Source of the DNA: Coriobacteriaceae bacterium | GTDB lineage: Bacteria > Actinomycetota > Coriobacteriia > Coriobacteriales > Coriobacteriaceae | Assembly (NCBI GenBank): GCA_902364975.1 | Contig: CABJFQ010000015.1 | Location: 1-56,976, forward strand | Direction: 5' to 3' | DNA length: 56,976 nt | Shown here: one piece after another, positions 23,322 to 31,917 of the stretch | Layout of the letters: each line of letters starts with the position of its first letter | How positions within the stretch are numbered: position 1 is the stretch's first letter | Notes under the pieces: generated by a model | What the model saw: the letters and a program-made list of their open reading frames with translations, nothing else | What the model was told of the DNA's origin: nothing | The model's database searches: none | Position numbers and translations under genes: made by a program

Positions 23322-24592
23322 TGAAACAGGAAACCAACACCGCTGCTACCACCCTTGAGCAGGTCAACGCGATGCCGGCTGCCACTTGGGGCTGGCTGAA
23401 GATGAATCAGACCAAGCTCGAGCTCTCTGACGAGCTTGCCGCCGCTCCCGCGGAGGCCGTTGAGGTCGAAGGCTTGGGCGAGCAGTTTATTGGCGTGACA
23501 GACGCGTTCGACGCCGCCATGGACGCCATGGCCGAGCGCTTCCCCGAGCGCCGCTCCTCCGCCCCCGGTGCTGCCGCCGACCGCGCCCGCATCACGCCCG
23601 AGACCGAGCTCGACGTGCCCGCCACCTCCGTCTACCAGGCCGGCGCCATCAAGCTCGAGGAGGAGCTCTCCCCTGCTGAAGCCTTCGAAACCGGCATGGG
23701 CGAGGCTGCCTACGCCTACTTGGCCGAGCACGCTACCAAGCGCATCGACATCGATGTGCCCGCATACCAGCACGCCACGGTTACCGTGCGTGTGAGCGGT
23801 GTCGATGCCGCCGCGGCCATCGCCGCCATCGACGTCGTCGCTCGCCCGCAGGCAACGCTCGACCTGCATATTGCCCTAGACTCTCCTGTTACCGGCGAGG
23901 GTGTCGTGGGCTCCGTGCTACGCGTGTGCGCCCACGAGTACGCCACCGTCAACGTGACCTGCACGCAGACACTCGACGACAGCTGGATCGCACTCGACGA
24001 CACCGGCCTGTTCCTGGACGAGGGCGCGCGCGTCAACGTGCAGCACACCGTCCTGGGTGCCGGCGCCAGCGCCACCGGCCTTGCCGGCGACCTGCTGGGC
24101 GACACCGCCAAGGTGACCATCGATACCGATTACCTGGGCGCCCGCGAGCAGGTGCGCGACTTTAACTACGAGCTGCGCCACCGCGGTCGCAAGACCGAGT
24201 GCGAGATCGACGCCAACGGCGTGCTGACCGGCACGTCCAAGAAGGTCTACCGTGGCACCATCGACCTCGTGCACGGCTGCAAGGGTGCAACCGGCACCGA
24301 ACGCGAGACGGTGCTTTTGGCCAACAAGGGCGTCGACAACAAGACCGTTCCCGTCATTCTCTGTGACGAGGACGACGTCGCCGGCAACCACGGCGCCACC
24401 ATCGGTCACGTCCGCGACGAGCAGCTGTTCTACCTCGCCTGCCGTGGCCTTGACCAAAACGCCGCCGAGGACCTGTTCATCCGCGCCAAGCTGGAGGACG
24501 CCGCGCTTTCCGCCACCGACGAGCGCACCCGCGCCGCCGTCGTCCGCCTAGGCAACAACCTGATCGACAACTTTGAAGAGGAGCTCGCATGA
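23321..24592 (+). CDS. sufD: SufD, Fe-S assembly scaffold partner
   Basis: A 423-aa SufD protein that pairs with SufB in the SufBC2D complex. The N-terminal third is Ala/Glu-rich and poorly conserved. The C-terminal core has GVLTGTSKKVYRGTIDL and NHGATIGHVRDEQLFYLACRG, the shared SufB/SufD C-terminal motif. It overlaps sufB at the start by one base and sufS at the end by 4 bases (ATGA), so all three are translated as a unit. Confidence 0.94.
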   Translation: MKQETNTAATTLEQVNAMPAATWGWLKMNQTKLELSDELAAAPAEAVEVEGLGEQFIGVTDAFDAAMDAMAERFPERRSSAPGAAADRARITPETELDVPATSVYQAGAIKLEEELSPAEAFETGMGEAAYAYLAEHATKRIDIDVPAYQHATVTVRVSGVDAAAAIAAIDVVARPQATLDLHIALDSPVTGEGVVGSVLRVCAHEYATVNVTCTQTLDDSWIALDDTGLFLDEGARVNVQHTVLGAGASATGLAGDLLGDTAKVTIDTDYLGAREQVRDFNYELRHRGRKTECEIDANGVLTGTSKKVYRGTIDLVHGCKGATGTERETVLLANKGVDNKTVPVILCDEDDVAGNHGATIGHVRDEQLFYLACRGLDQNAAEDLFIRAKLEDAALSATDERTRAAVVRLGNNLIDNFEEELA

Positions 24593-25914
24593 TCGACACC
24601 GAGCACGTTAAATGCGATACCTGTACTGCCCCCGAGCCCATGGAGCTCGACGCCAGCGACGAGGCTTCGCGCGGCTGGCCCACCGTGGACATCGAGACCA
24701 ACCCCTACAAGGGCCAGTTCCCGCTGTTCCAGCAGCACCCCGAGATCGCCTTCCTCGATAGCGCCGCCACCGCGCAGCGCCCTGCCTGTGTGCTCGACGC
24801 CGAACGCGACTTCTACCAGCGCATGAACGCCAACCCCCTGCGCGGCCTGTACTCGCTGTCCGTCGAGGCCACCGACGCCATCGCGAAGGTCCGCCAGCAG
24901 ATCGCTGACCTCATCGGCGCCTCACAGGCCAACGAGGTCGTCTTCACCCGCAACACGAGCGAGTCGCTCAACCTGGTCGCTAAGAGCTTTGCGCCCACAG
25001 TGCTCGAACCGGGCGACGAGGTCGTCATCACCATTATGGAGCACCACTCCAACCTGATTCCGTGGCAGCAGGTCTGCCGCGAGACCGGCGCCAAGCTCGT
25101 CTACCTCTACCCCACCAAGACCGGCCAGCTCACCACCGAGGAGGTTCTTGCCAAGGTGGGTCCCAAGACCAAGATCCTAGCCGTGGGACAGGTCTCCAAC
25201 GTGCTGGGCGTCGAGAACCCGGTCAAGAACCTCGGCAAACTCGTGCACAAGTACGGCGGCTACCTGGTCGTCGACGGCGCGCAGTCGCTGCCGCACATGC
25301 CGGTCGATGTGGCCGACCTGGGCGCCGACTTCTTTGCCTTTAGTGCGCACAAGGCCATGGGCCCCATGGGCATCGGCGTGCTGTGGGGCAAGATGGACCT
25401 GCTCAACGCCATGCCGCCCATGCTTACCGGCGGTGAGATGATCGACTCGGTTACTGAGCAGGACGCCGTCTGGGCTCCCGTCCCCGAGAAGTTCGAGGCC
25501 GGCACGCAGGACGCCGCCGGCATCTTCGCCACAGGCGCCGCCCTCGACTACCTCGTCAACACGGTGGGCTACGAAAACATCCAGGCACGCGAGCAGGCAC
25601 TCGTCCACTACCTGATGGGCGAGCTCATGCAGCTCGACTTTGTCCAGATCATCGGCTCAATCTATTGGGATAACCACCACGGTGTCGTGAGCTTTAATGT
25701 CAAGGGCATCCACCCGCACGATGTCGCGAGCATCATGGACATGGACGGCGTCTGCATCCGCGCCGGTCACCACTGCGCGCAGCCGCTGCTCACCTGGCTG
25801 GGCGTCGAGAACCTTGCCTGCTGCCGCGCCAGCGTGGCCTTCTACAACGACAAGGCCGACATCGACAAGTTCATCGCCGGCCTGCATCACGTTTGGAGCA
25901 CATTCAATGGGTAA
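24589..25914 (+). CDS. sufS: SufS, cysteine desulfurase
   Basis: A 441-aa pyridoxal-phosphate enzyme that takes sulfur from cysteine for Fe-S assembly. The PLP lysine is Lys255 in FSAHK and the persulfide-carrying Cys is Cys396 in RAGHHCAQP, as in group II desulfurases. Residues 1-30 form a short N-terminal extension with a Cys (CDTCT) not typical of the family. SufU follows with an 8-nt overlap and is the expected sulfur acceptor. Confidence 0.96.
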   Translation: MIDTEHVKCDTCTAPEPMELDASDEASRGWPTVDIETNPYKGQFPLFQQHPEIAFLDSAATAQRPACVLDAERDFYQRMNANPLRGLYSLSVEATDAIAKVRQQIADLIGASQANEVVFTRNTSESLNLVAKSFAPTVLEPGDEVVITIMEHHSNLIPWQQVCRETGAKLVYLYPTKTGQLTTEEVLAKVGPKTKILAVGQVSNVLGVENPVKNLGKLVHKYGGYLVVDGAQSLPHMPVDVADLGADFFAFSAHKAMGPMGIGVLWGKMDLLNAMPPMLTGGEMIDSVTEQDAVWAPVPEKFEAGTQDAAGIFATGAALDYLVNTVGYENIQAREQALVHYLMGELMQLDFVQIIGSIYWDNHHGVVSFNVKGIHPHDVASIMDMDGVCIRAGHHCAQPLLTWLGVENLACCRASVAFYNDKADIDKFIAGLHHVWSTFNG

Positions 25915-26341
25915 TCTGTACACCTCCACCACATTTATGGAGCACAACTCGCACCCCGACTATAAGTACGAGATGGATGCTCCCACGCACGAGCACGACG
26001 GCATCAACCCCAGCTGCGGAGACGAGCTCACCTTGCAGCTGCGTGTCGAGAACGGCGTGATCGAGGAGGCCTCCTTTACCGGCCACGGCTGCGCCATCAG
26101 TCAGGCCAGCGCCGACATCATGGCCGACCTCATCACCGGCGAGACGGTCGAGGAAGCGCGTCGCTTGGCAGGGCTCTTCCTCGCCATGATCCGCGGCGAA
26201 CAGCTCTCCGAGGAGGACCTGGAAGATCTGGACGAGGCCGCCCAGCTCCAGGACATCTCGCACATGCCCGCCCGCGTCAAATGCGCCGAGCTCGCCTGGC
26301 GCACCCTCGACGGCATGCTCGAGGGGCAAGCAAACCAGTAG
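25907..26341 (+). CDS. sufU: SufU, zinc-dependent sulfur transfer protein
   Basis: A 144-aa protein of the SufU/IscU-like family. Cys37, Asp39, Cys62 and Cys126 match the Zn ligands of SufU, including PSCGDE, GHGCAISQAS and RVKCAELAW. It accepts sulfur from SufS and passes it to SufBCD. The ATG at 25907 lies inside the last codons of sufS. It is the last gene of the operon, followed by a strong terminator at 26374-26405. Confidence 0.94.
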   Translation: MGNLYTSTTFMEHNSHPDYKYEMDAPTHEHDGINPSCGDELTLQLRVENGVIEEASFTGHGCAISQASADIMADLITGETVEEARRLAGLFLAMIRGEQLSEEDLEDLDEAAQLQDISHMPARVKCAELAWRTLDGMLEGQANQ

Positions 26342-26373
26342 CGTATGCCCCGAATCCAAGGTTTTTGATTGCC

Positions 26374-26405
26374 GAGCCGCCCGATACGGGCGGCTCTGTT
26401 TTTTC
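26374..26405 (+). terminator. Terminator of the suf operon
   Basis: GAGCCGCCCG (26374-26383) and CGGGCGGCTC (26387-26396) form a perfect 10-bp stem with a 3-nt loop, followed by TGTTTTTTC. It lies 33 bp after the sufU stop. Confidence 0.93.
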
Positions 26406-26999
26406 TAATGAGCGCGAACGCACAAAGTCCGCGCGTCCGGCACCCCGTCTGTCATTTACCACACAGCCAGACGCGAACACGGGCGTTTTCCACAGCACCA
26501 AAGGCCTGCGGCAGGGCCACGAGCACGCCTAGCATCGTCCCATGCCCCATCCAGCTGGGCTCCGATTCGCTTCGCGCCTGCTGCAGACGGGTCCCATAGG
26601 GAGCGGCGTGCATTTTTGCGAGTATTCAGCACGCCAAGCTGTGTGTATACGCATCGAAAGCGTTAATCAACGTCTCCAGGCGCATATATAGTGCGTTTTA
26701 GAACAAGCATCGTGGTCTCAGGGGCGCAAACATGAGCTTCGGGAGCGCATCGGCAGGCATAAATAGCTTCGGGGCCCGTATGTTGCAAAATTGCGACGGT
26801 AGTGGCAGTACCGCGATGCTGAAAACTCCATTTTTTGCACGGCGCAGATGGGGGTAGGCACGGGCAAACCCGGACTGAGCCCTTATTTTATGCAAGATGG
26901 CGATTGTTCTAAGCATATTAAGAAGTGCAGTTGCCGCACCAAGCTTTTGAACGCTTGTTGCGGCGTATGGACGACCCCATCTGCGGCGCACAGGCGACC
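26406..26999. other. Non-coding stretch with an inverted repeat next to a RAYT gene
   Basis: About 590 bp without a convincing gene. One 97-codon frame on the minus strand (26698-26991) has no ribosome site and no recognisable protein. The right part holds an 11-bp perfect inverted repeat, CGCAGATGGGG (26843-26853) and CCCCATCTGCG (26975-26985), enclosing 121 bp with a further TTGCCGCA/TGTTGCGGC pair. It ends 15 bp before the transposase stop codon, so it may be an end or substrate of that element. Confidence 0.5.
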
Positions 27000-27812
27000 C
27001 TACATCACGTTTCCGCCAGTCCGCATCGCCGTCCGCGCGCGGGCACGCACAATACGAGAGACGGTACTTTTGCCAATCCCGGTATAGCGCTCAATCTGGC
27101 GCACCGTGAAACCGGCATCGTGCAATCCAAAAATAACGGTATCGCGCTGCGCCGGCGGTGCGGCTTTAACCCCGCGAAGCGGAACCCCGAGTTCCTTAGC
27201 CATCTTGCCGGCAAAGGCGTGGCGTTCCCACTCCGTCTCTTTCATATCGCCCAGCGCTGGCTCGCCGCCGTCGGGCGTCGAAAGTGAATAGGCAATAAAG
27301 CCCTCGGCAGAACCAAAGAGCTCAAGCACGCAAGAAGGATCAGAAAATCCCCTCGCGACATCAGCCGTGTCACCGTCGTAAGCGCGCAAATGCTCCGCAA
27401 AGCTGCTCCAGGGATAACGCTCGATTAGGCCAACGCCCGCCTCCTGTGGATCGGCGTGTACGGAGCGAATAGCCTCCATCACCTGCCAGTCGGTATCGAG
27501 CGAGCGCCGGTCAAAACGGTTCTGGAACAGATGACCTGTGCGCCCCGTGCGTTTATTGAACCGCCGCGCGTACGTCAAAAGCAGCCGGTGCATCGCCGCG
27601 CTCATCGCGTCCTCGTAATCTGCCAGCACCAGATGCACGTGATTGCCCATAAGACACCAAGCGATAACCGTGACGCCTGCCTCCCGGCAGCAGTCGCGCA
27701 TCAACTCCAAAAACTCCCACCGGTCTTCATCGCCCTCAAAGATGAGCTGCTTGCCTGTACCGCGGGCACAGACATGGTAAAAGCCGGTAACCGTTCTCCA
27801 AACGCGCTGCAT
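27000..27812 (-). CDS. RAYT/Y1-type (IS200-like) transposase, probably without catalytic Tyr
   Basis: A 270-aa protein of the REP-associated tyrosine transposase type. The ATG at 27812 has AAGGGAG upstream. The HUH metal motif is intact (GNHVHLVL, His58 and His60). In the usual A-I-R-Y-I-H-x-N-P motif this protein reads AIRSVHADP: Ser117 stands where the Tyr nucleophile is expected. The C-terminus carries a helix-turn-helix (GFTVRQIERYTGIGKSTVSRI). It is single-copy in appearance, with no IS ends other than the inverted repeat at 26843-26985. It may be a domesticated or inactive RAYT. Confidence 0.8.
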   Translation of the reverse strand: MQRVWRTVTGFYHVCARGTGKQLIFEGDEDRWEFLELMRDCCREAGVTVIAWCLMGNHVHLVLADYEDAMSAAMHRLLLTYARRFNKRTGRTGHLFQNRFDRRSLDTDWQVMEAIRSVHADPQEAGVGLIERYPWSSFAEHLRAYDGDTADVARGFSDPSCVLELFGSAEGFIAYSLSTPDGGEPALGDMKETEWERHAFAGKMAKELGVPLRGVKAAPPAQRDTVIFGLHDAGFTVRQIERYTGIGKSTVSRIVRARARTAMRTGGNVM

Positions 27813-28215
27813 GGCGCTCCCTTCGCCGGGATCTGCTTGCCATCCAATACAGCACGATTGAAGCGTGCCATCAAAACATCCACGCAAAACAATAGACTCG
27901 CGCGGCCAAAGGCAGTAAATAGGCGGCGAACGGCACCGTTGCAACAGGTCAGCCCCTGCAACGCTTACAAGAGCTGACCAAAAGCTTGCCCAAGACGAAC
28001 CCCCTCTACGGAAGTTCGCGACCACAGAACATAGAGTTAAACCATTTCAATTTAAACTTCCGGACTTCTCGCTACGAAAACTGAGCCGTTCGCCGAATAT
28101 TCCGTGCATTTCGCGGTATTATAGGGGCTGCATGTCATGTCCCTTTCGAAGGGTCGCCCGGCAATCGCCAGCCACGACCCCCAGACGGGACGCCAACACG
28201 ATAGAGAGGAGAGGC
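27813..28215. other. Divergent intergenic region
   Basis: About 400 bp between the RAYT gene and the NifU-like gene. A TATTAT at 28117-28122 could be a -10 box for the plus-strand operon, but no matching -35 is visible. The leader before the start at 28216 contains short GGGAC/GTCCC patches and no known riboswitch motif. No gene is apparent. Confidence 0.35.
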
Positions 28216-28950
28216 ATGCAGTACTCACAGGAAGTGGAGAACATGTGCCCCGTTGCCAAGGGTGCATACCACGGCCCCGCACCCATCCCCGAGGAGGGCA
28301 AGTGGGTCCAGGCTAAGGAGATTTCCGACATCTCCGGTCTTACGCACGGTGTGGGTTGGTGCGCACCTCAGCAGGGCGCCTGCAAGCTCACGCTGAACGT
28401 CAAGGACGGCATCATCGAGGAGGCCCTCGTTGAGACCATCGGCTGCTCGGGCATGACCCACTCTGCCGCCATGGCTTCCGAGATCCTTCCCGGTAAGACC
28501 ATCCTCGAGGCCCTCAACACCGACCTCGTCTGCGACGCCATCAACGTTGCTATGCGCGAGATCTTCCTGCAGATCGTTTACGGCCGCAGCCAGACCGCGT
28601 TCTCCGAGGGCGGCCTGCCCGTGGGCGCCTCCCTCGACGACCTCGGCAAGGGCCTTCGCTCTCAGGTCGGCACCATGTTCGGCACCAAGGCCAAGGGCGC
28701 TCGTTACCTCGAGCTCGCTCAGGGCTACGTCACCCGCATGGCTCTCAACGACAAGAACGAGATCATCGCTTTCGAGTTCCTGAACCTCGGCAAGTTCACC
28801 GACGCCGTCAAGGCCGGCAAGACCCCCGAGGAGGCCATCGCTGGCGCTATGGGCCACTATGGTCAGTGGGAGAACGCTGCCAAGTACATCGACCCGCGCA
28901 CCGACGAGGAGACTCACTCCGTCGCCAGCGTGTTCCCGGTTCACGAGTAG
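28216..28950 (+). CDS. NifU/IscU-like Fe-S scaffold family protein (partner of GGGtGRT protein)
   Basis: A 244-aa protein with an N-terminal domain resembling IscU/NifU_N. VGWCAPQQGACKLTLNVKDG and then TIGCSGMTHS mirror the Cys spacing of scaffold proteins. The ATG at 28216 has GAGAGGAGAGG upstream. The C-terminal half (about residues 125-244) is not found in IscU and contains another Cys-poor conserved block (KGARYLELAQGYVTRMAL). It is followed after 18 bp by the GGGtGRT gene, with which it is usually paired in anaerobes as I recall. It probably binds Fe-S or another metal; true function is unknown. It is distinct from SufU in the same window. Confidence 0.8.
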   Translation: MQYSQEVENMCPVAKGAYHGPAPIPEEGKWVQAKEISDISGLTHGVGWCAPQQGACKLTLNVKDGIIEEALVETIGCSGMTHSAAMASEILPGKTILEALNTDLVCDAINVAMREIFLQIVYGRSQTAFSEGGLPVGASLDDLGKGLRSQVGTMFGTKAKGARYLELAQGYVTRMALNDKNEIIAFEFLNLGKFTDAVKAGKTPEEAIAGAMGHYGQWENAAKYIDPRTDEETHSVASVFPVHE

Positions 28951-28968
28951 AAAGGGAGGGAAATAACT

Positions 28969-29973
28969 ATGACTGTTACGTTCGAAGGTTACGAGCGCCG
29001 CGCTGACAAGATCAACAAGTGCCTCGCCGACAACGGCATCGCCTCCCTCGAGGAAGCTCTGCAGATCTGCACCGACAAGGGCTTCAACCCGCGTGAGATC
29101 GTCAACAACACCCAGTCCATCGCCTTCCAGAACGCCGAGTGGGCCTACACCCTCGGTTGCGCTCTCGCTGTCAAGCGTGGCGCCAAGTCCGCTTCTGAGG
29201 CTGCCGCCATCATCGGCGAGGGCATCCAGGCCTTCACCGTTCCCGGCTCCGTCGCCGAGGACCGCAAGGTCGGTCTGGGCCACGGCAACTTGGGCGCTAT
29301 GCTACTCTCCGACGACACCGAGTGCTTCGCCTTCCTGGCCGGCCACGAGTCCTTCGCTGCCGCTGAGGGCGCTATCGGTCTGGCTCTGAACGCCAACAAG
29401 GCTCGTAAGAAGCCGCTGCGCGTTATCCTGAACGGTCTGGGCAAGGACGCTGCTCAGATCATCGCCCGCATCAACGGCTTCACCTATGTGAAGACCCAGT
29501 TCGACTACTACACGGGCGAGCTCAAGGTCGTCGAGACCATCCCCTACTCCGATGGTCCCCGCGCTGCCGTTAACTGCTACGGCTCCGACGACGTCCGCGA
29601 GGGCGTTGCCATCATGTGGCACGAGAACGTCGACATCTCGATCACCGGTAACTCCACCAACCCCACGCGCTTCCAGCACCCCGTCGCTGGCACCTACAAG
29701 AAGGAGCGCATCGAGGCTGGCAAGAAGTACTTCTCCGTCGCTTCTGGTGGCGGCACTGGCCGTACCCTGCACCCGGACAACATGGGCGCCGGCCCTGCCT
29801 CTTACGGCATGACCGACACCATGGGCCGCATGCACTCCGACGCCCAGTTCGCCGGTTCTTCCTCCGTGCCTGCACACGTCGACATGATGGGTCTCATCGG
29901 CATGGGCAACAACCCCATGGTCGGTGCCACCGTCGCCTGCGCTGTCGCCGTCGAGGAGGCCCTCAAGGCCTAA
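28969..29973 (+). CDS. GGGtGRT family protein
   Basis: A 334-aa cytoplasmic protein containing GGGTGRT (about residues 260-266) in ASGGGTGRTLHPDNMG, the motif that names the family. No known catalytic domain is recognised. The glycine-rich motif could be a nucleotide or phosphate loop. Conserved Asp/His around it (HPDN) could bind metal. The ATG at 28969 has AAAGGGAGGG upstream. It forms a two-gene operon with the NifU-like protein, closed by a strong terminator. Codon use is that of a highly expressed gene (strong preference for C-ending codons). Confidence 0.85.
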   Translation: MTVTFEGYERRADKINKCLADNGIASLEEALQICTDKGFNPREIVNNTQSIAFQNAEWAYTLGCALAVKRGAKSASEAAAIIGEGIQAFTVPGSVAEDRKVGLGHGNLGAMLLSDDTECFAFLAGHESFAAAEGAIGLALNANKARKKPLRVILNGLGKDAAQIIARINGFTYVKTQFDYYTGELKVVETIPYSDGPRAAVNCYGSDDVREGVAIMWHENVDISITGNSTNPTRFQHPVAGTYKKERIEAGKKYFSVASGGGTGRTLHPDNMGAGPASYGMTDTMGRMHSDAQFAGSSSVPAHVDMMGLIGMGNNPMVGATVACAVAVEEALKA

Positions 29974-30008
29974 TCGCGCCCGCGCGATGCTCATACAGTT
30001 GAGCTTTG

Positions 30009-30041
30009 GAGCCGCTACCTTTCGAGGTAGCGGCTCTTTTT
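30009..30041 (+). terminator. Terminator of the NifU-like/GGGtGRT operon
   Basis: A perfect 12-bp stem, GAGCCGCTACCT (30009-30020) and AGGTAGCGGCTC (30025-30036), is capped by TTCG and followed by TTTTTG. Confidence 0.94.
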
Positions 30042-30229
30042 GTTTACGCTGTCGCAGGGTAGCTAATGCCGATATATCAGTTGGGGCGAAATACGAGATG
30101 AGACGAGATGGAACGTCAGAGTGTCCATGACGCCCACCTGTCATATTTGCCCTTTACCGATTTGCCGAGTCTTTGCGATACCTTTGCCGATCACCCGTGC
30201 GACAATGCGCCGGACGAGAAAGGAATCCG

Positions 30230-31756
30230 ATGGAATCGACTGATGTACTGGTAATTGGATCTGGCATTGCGGGCCTTTGCGCCGCCATCGAAGCGGCACG
30301 CACGGGTGCAGCCGTCACTGTGGCAAGCGCCGGCAAGACCATGAGTGGATCGAGCTTCTTCCCCGGAACCTGGGGCCTGGGGCTTATCGGACCCGTTAAC
30401 GAAGACGACGAACAAGACTTCATCGACACCATTCAGACCGTTGGTGGCGGCGTCGCCGACCCCGAGCTTGTCCAGACGTTTGTGCACGGCATTCCCCAGG
30501 CAATTGAATGGCTCGAGCAAGACCTGGGCGTTGAGCTCCAGCGTCCGCAAAGCGCTGAGAGCGCTCAGCAAAAGCAGTTTATTCCCTGCTTTGACCACAA
30601 GACGCGCATGTGGCGCGGCCTCACCCGCAAGCCCCTTGAGGACGCATGTATGGCCCAGATCGAGTCGCTCGGCATTCGCCTGCTCCCCCGCCATGAGCTT
30701 ATCGATCTTGTTGAGAACACGAACGGCAGAATCACCGGAACCGTGCTCTACGACCTTACCGAAAATCGAATCGTGCCCTTTGCTGCCAAGGCCACGATCA
30801 TCGCAGCCGGTGGCACAGGCGGCCTGTTCGAGCGCGGCCTTACGTCGGCTGATGTGCTCAGCTCCTCGCAGGCCATCGCACTGGCGCACGGCGCATCGCT
30901 TACTAATATAGAATTCATGCAGATGATGCCCGGCTTCATCGAGCCCAAGCGCAACCTGGTCTTCAACGAGAAAACCTGGCGCTACGTACATGTAGACCAG
31001 CCGGTCGATATTGCCGACGGCAAGCTAAACGATCTGCTTGAGCAGCGCTCTGGATATGGTCCTTTCACCTCGCGCTTGGCCTCCCGCGCCATCGACCTCG
31101 TCATAGATCAGGCAGGTGCAGAGGGCCTGGCGCTCCACTACGACTTCCCCCGCGAGGACATCCCCGAGTTTGTGCAGACCTTTGCCACCTGGCTGCAAGA
31201 CGAGCACGGCATCGCGCCGACCGACGAGATGCGCGTGGCGATGTATGCCCACGCCGCCAACGGCGGTATCAAAATCGACAAGACCGCGTACGCAGGCGTT
31301 GAGGGCCTCTACGCCTGCGGTGAGGCAACAGGCGGCATGCACGGCGCCGACCGCATCGGCGGCTTGTCGAGTGCCAATGGCATCGTGTTCGGGCGCATTG
31401 CGGGCGCATCGGCAGCCCAAGCAGCGCTGGACGCTCCTGAGGCGGCCGCACCGATGGATATCGCCCTCCCCCAGCATGGCATAGCTACAGCAGACGCCGA
31501 GCGCCTGACCCGCTGCCTCAAACGCACAATGAGTACCTACTGCATGATCAACAGGACCGAAGCGGGTCTATCCAAGGCCCTGCAACAGCTTGAAAGCCTG
31601 CAAGACGACGCAACGGCGCTGAGCAAGCCACACGCCAATGACAGCGAAATCGCAGCCCTCGCCCGCCTGCAATCGCAGATTCAACTAGCACAGGAAATGG
31701 TCAAAGCCATGCGCAAGCGAACCGAAAGTCTCGGATCGCACTATCGAGCGAATTAA
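30230..31756 (+). CDS. FAD-dependent oxidoreductase, FrdA/flavocytochrome-like
   Basis: A 508-aa flavoprotein. The N-terminal Rossmann motif is VIGSGIAGLCAAIEAARTG and the family's C-terminal FAD motif appears as HGADRIGGLSSANGIVFG. It belongs to the fumarate reductase/aspartate oxidase flavoprotein family. The ATG at 30230 has AGAAAGGA upstream. There is no signal peptide, no haem motif and no FrdB/FrdC partner nearby, so it is a soluble, stand-alone reductase. Coriobacteriia carry many such enzymes acting on varied substrates; the substrate here is not predictable. A role as L-aspartate oxidase is possible but nad genes are absent. Confidence 0.8.
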   Translation: MESTDVLVIGSGIAGLCAAIEAARTGAAVTVASAGKTMSGSSFFPGTWGLGLIGPVNEDDEQDFIDTIQTVGGGVADPELVQTFVHGIPQAIEWLEQDLGVELQRPQSAESAQQKQFIPCFDHKTRMWRGLTRKPLEDACMAQIESLGIRLLPRHELIDLVENTNGRITGTVLYDLTENRIVPFAAKATIIAAGGTGGLFERGLTSADVLSSSQAIALAHGASLTNIEFMQMMPGFIEPKRNLVFNEKTWRYVHVDQPVDIADGKLNDLLEQRSGYGPFTSRLASRAIDLVIDQAGAEGLALHYDFPREDIPEFVQTFATWLQDEHGIAPTDEMRVAMYAHAANGGIKIDKTAYAGVEGLYACGEATGGMHGADRIGGLSSANGIVFGRIAGASAAQAALDAPEAAAPMDIALPQHGIATADAERLTRCLKRTMSTYCMINRTEAGLSKALQQLESLQDDATALSKPHANDSEIAALARLQSQIQLAQEMVKAMRKRTESLGSHYRAN

Positions 31757-31800
31757 ACTGGACACCTATCTAAAGCAAAACACAACTAATCGATATCTAT

Positions 31801-31832
31801 GGGCCCCGTGAACTCGAAGTGGCACGGGGCCC
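31801..31832 (+). terminator. Strong hairpin after the FAD oxidoreductase gene
   Basis: GGGCCCCGTG (31801-31810) and CACGGGGCCC (31823-31832) are perfect 10-bp arms around a 12-nt loop. The downstream bases (ATTCGTG) are not a U-tract, so termination would be weak or factor-assisted. The core resembles the hairpin at 4516-4543. Confidence 0.55.
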
Positions 31833-31917
31833 ATTCGTGTCCGCACGGCAGCGTATCCTAATTCTGAATACAGAGCGGGCAAAGCCCGCATAGACAATAG
31901 GCCAGCGAGGAGGAGAT

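Noticed and set aside
26698..26991. A 97-codon frame on the minus strand between suf and the RAYT gene
   Set aside because: No ribosome site, no recognisable protein, and it covers an inverted repeat; more likely non-coding.
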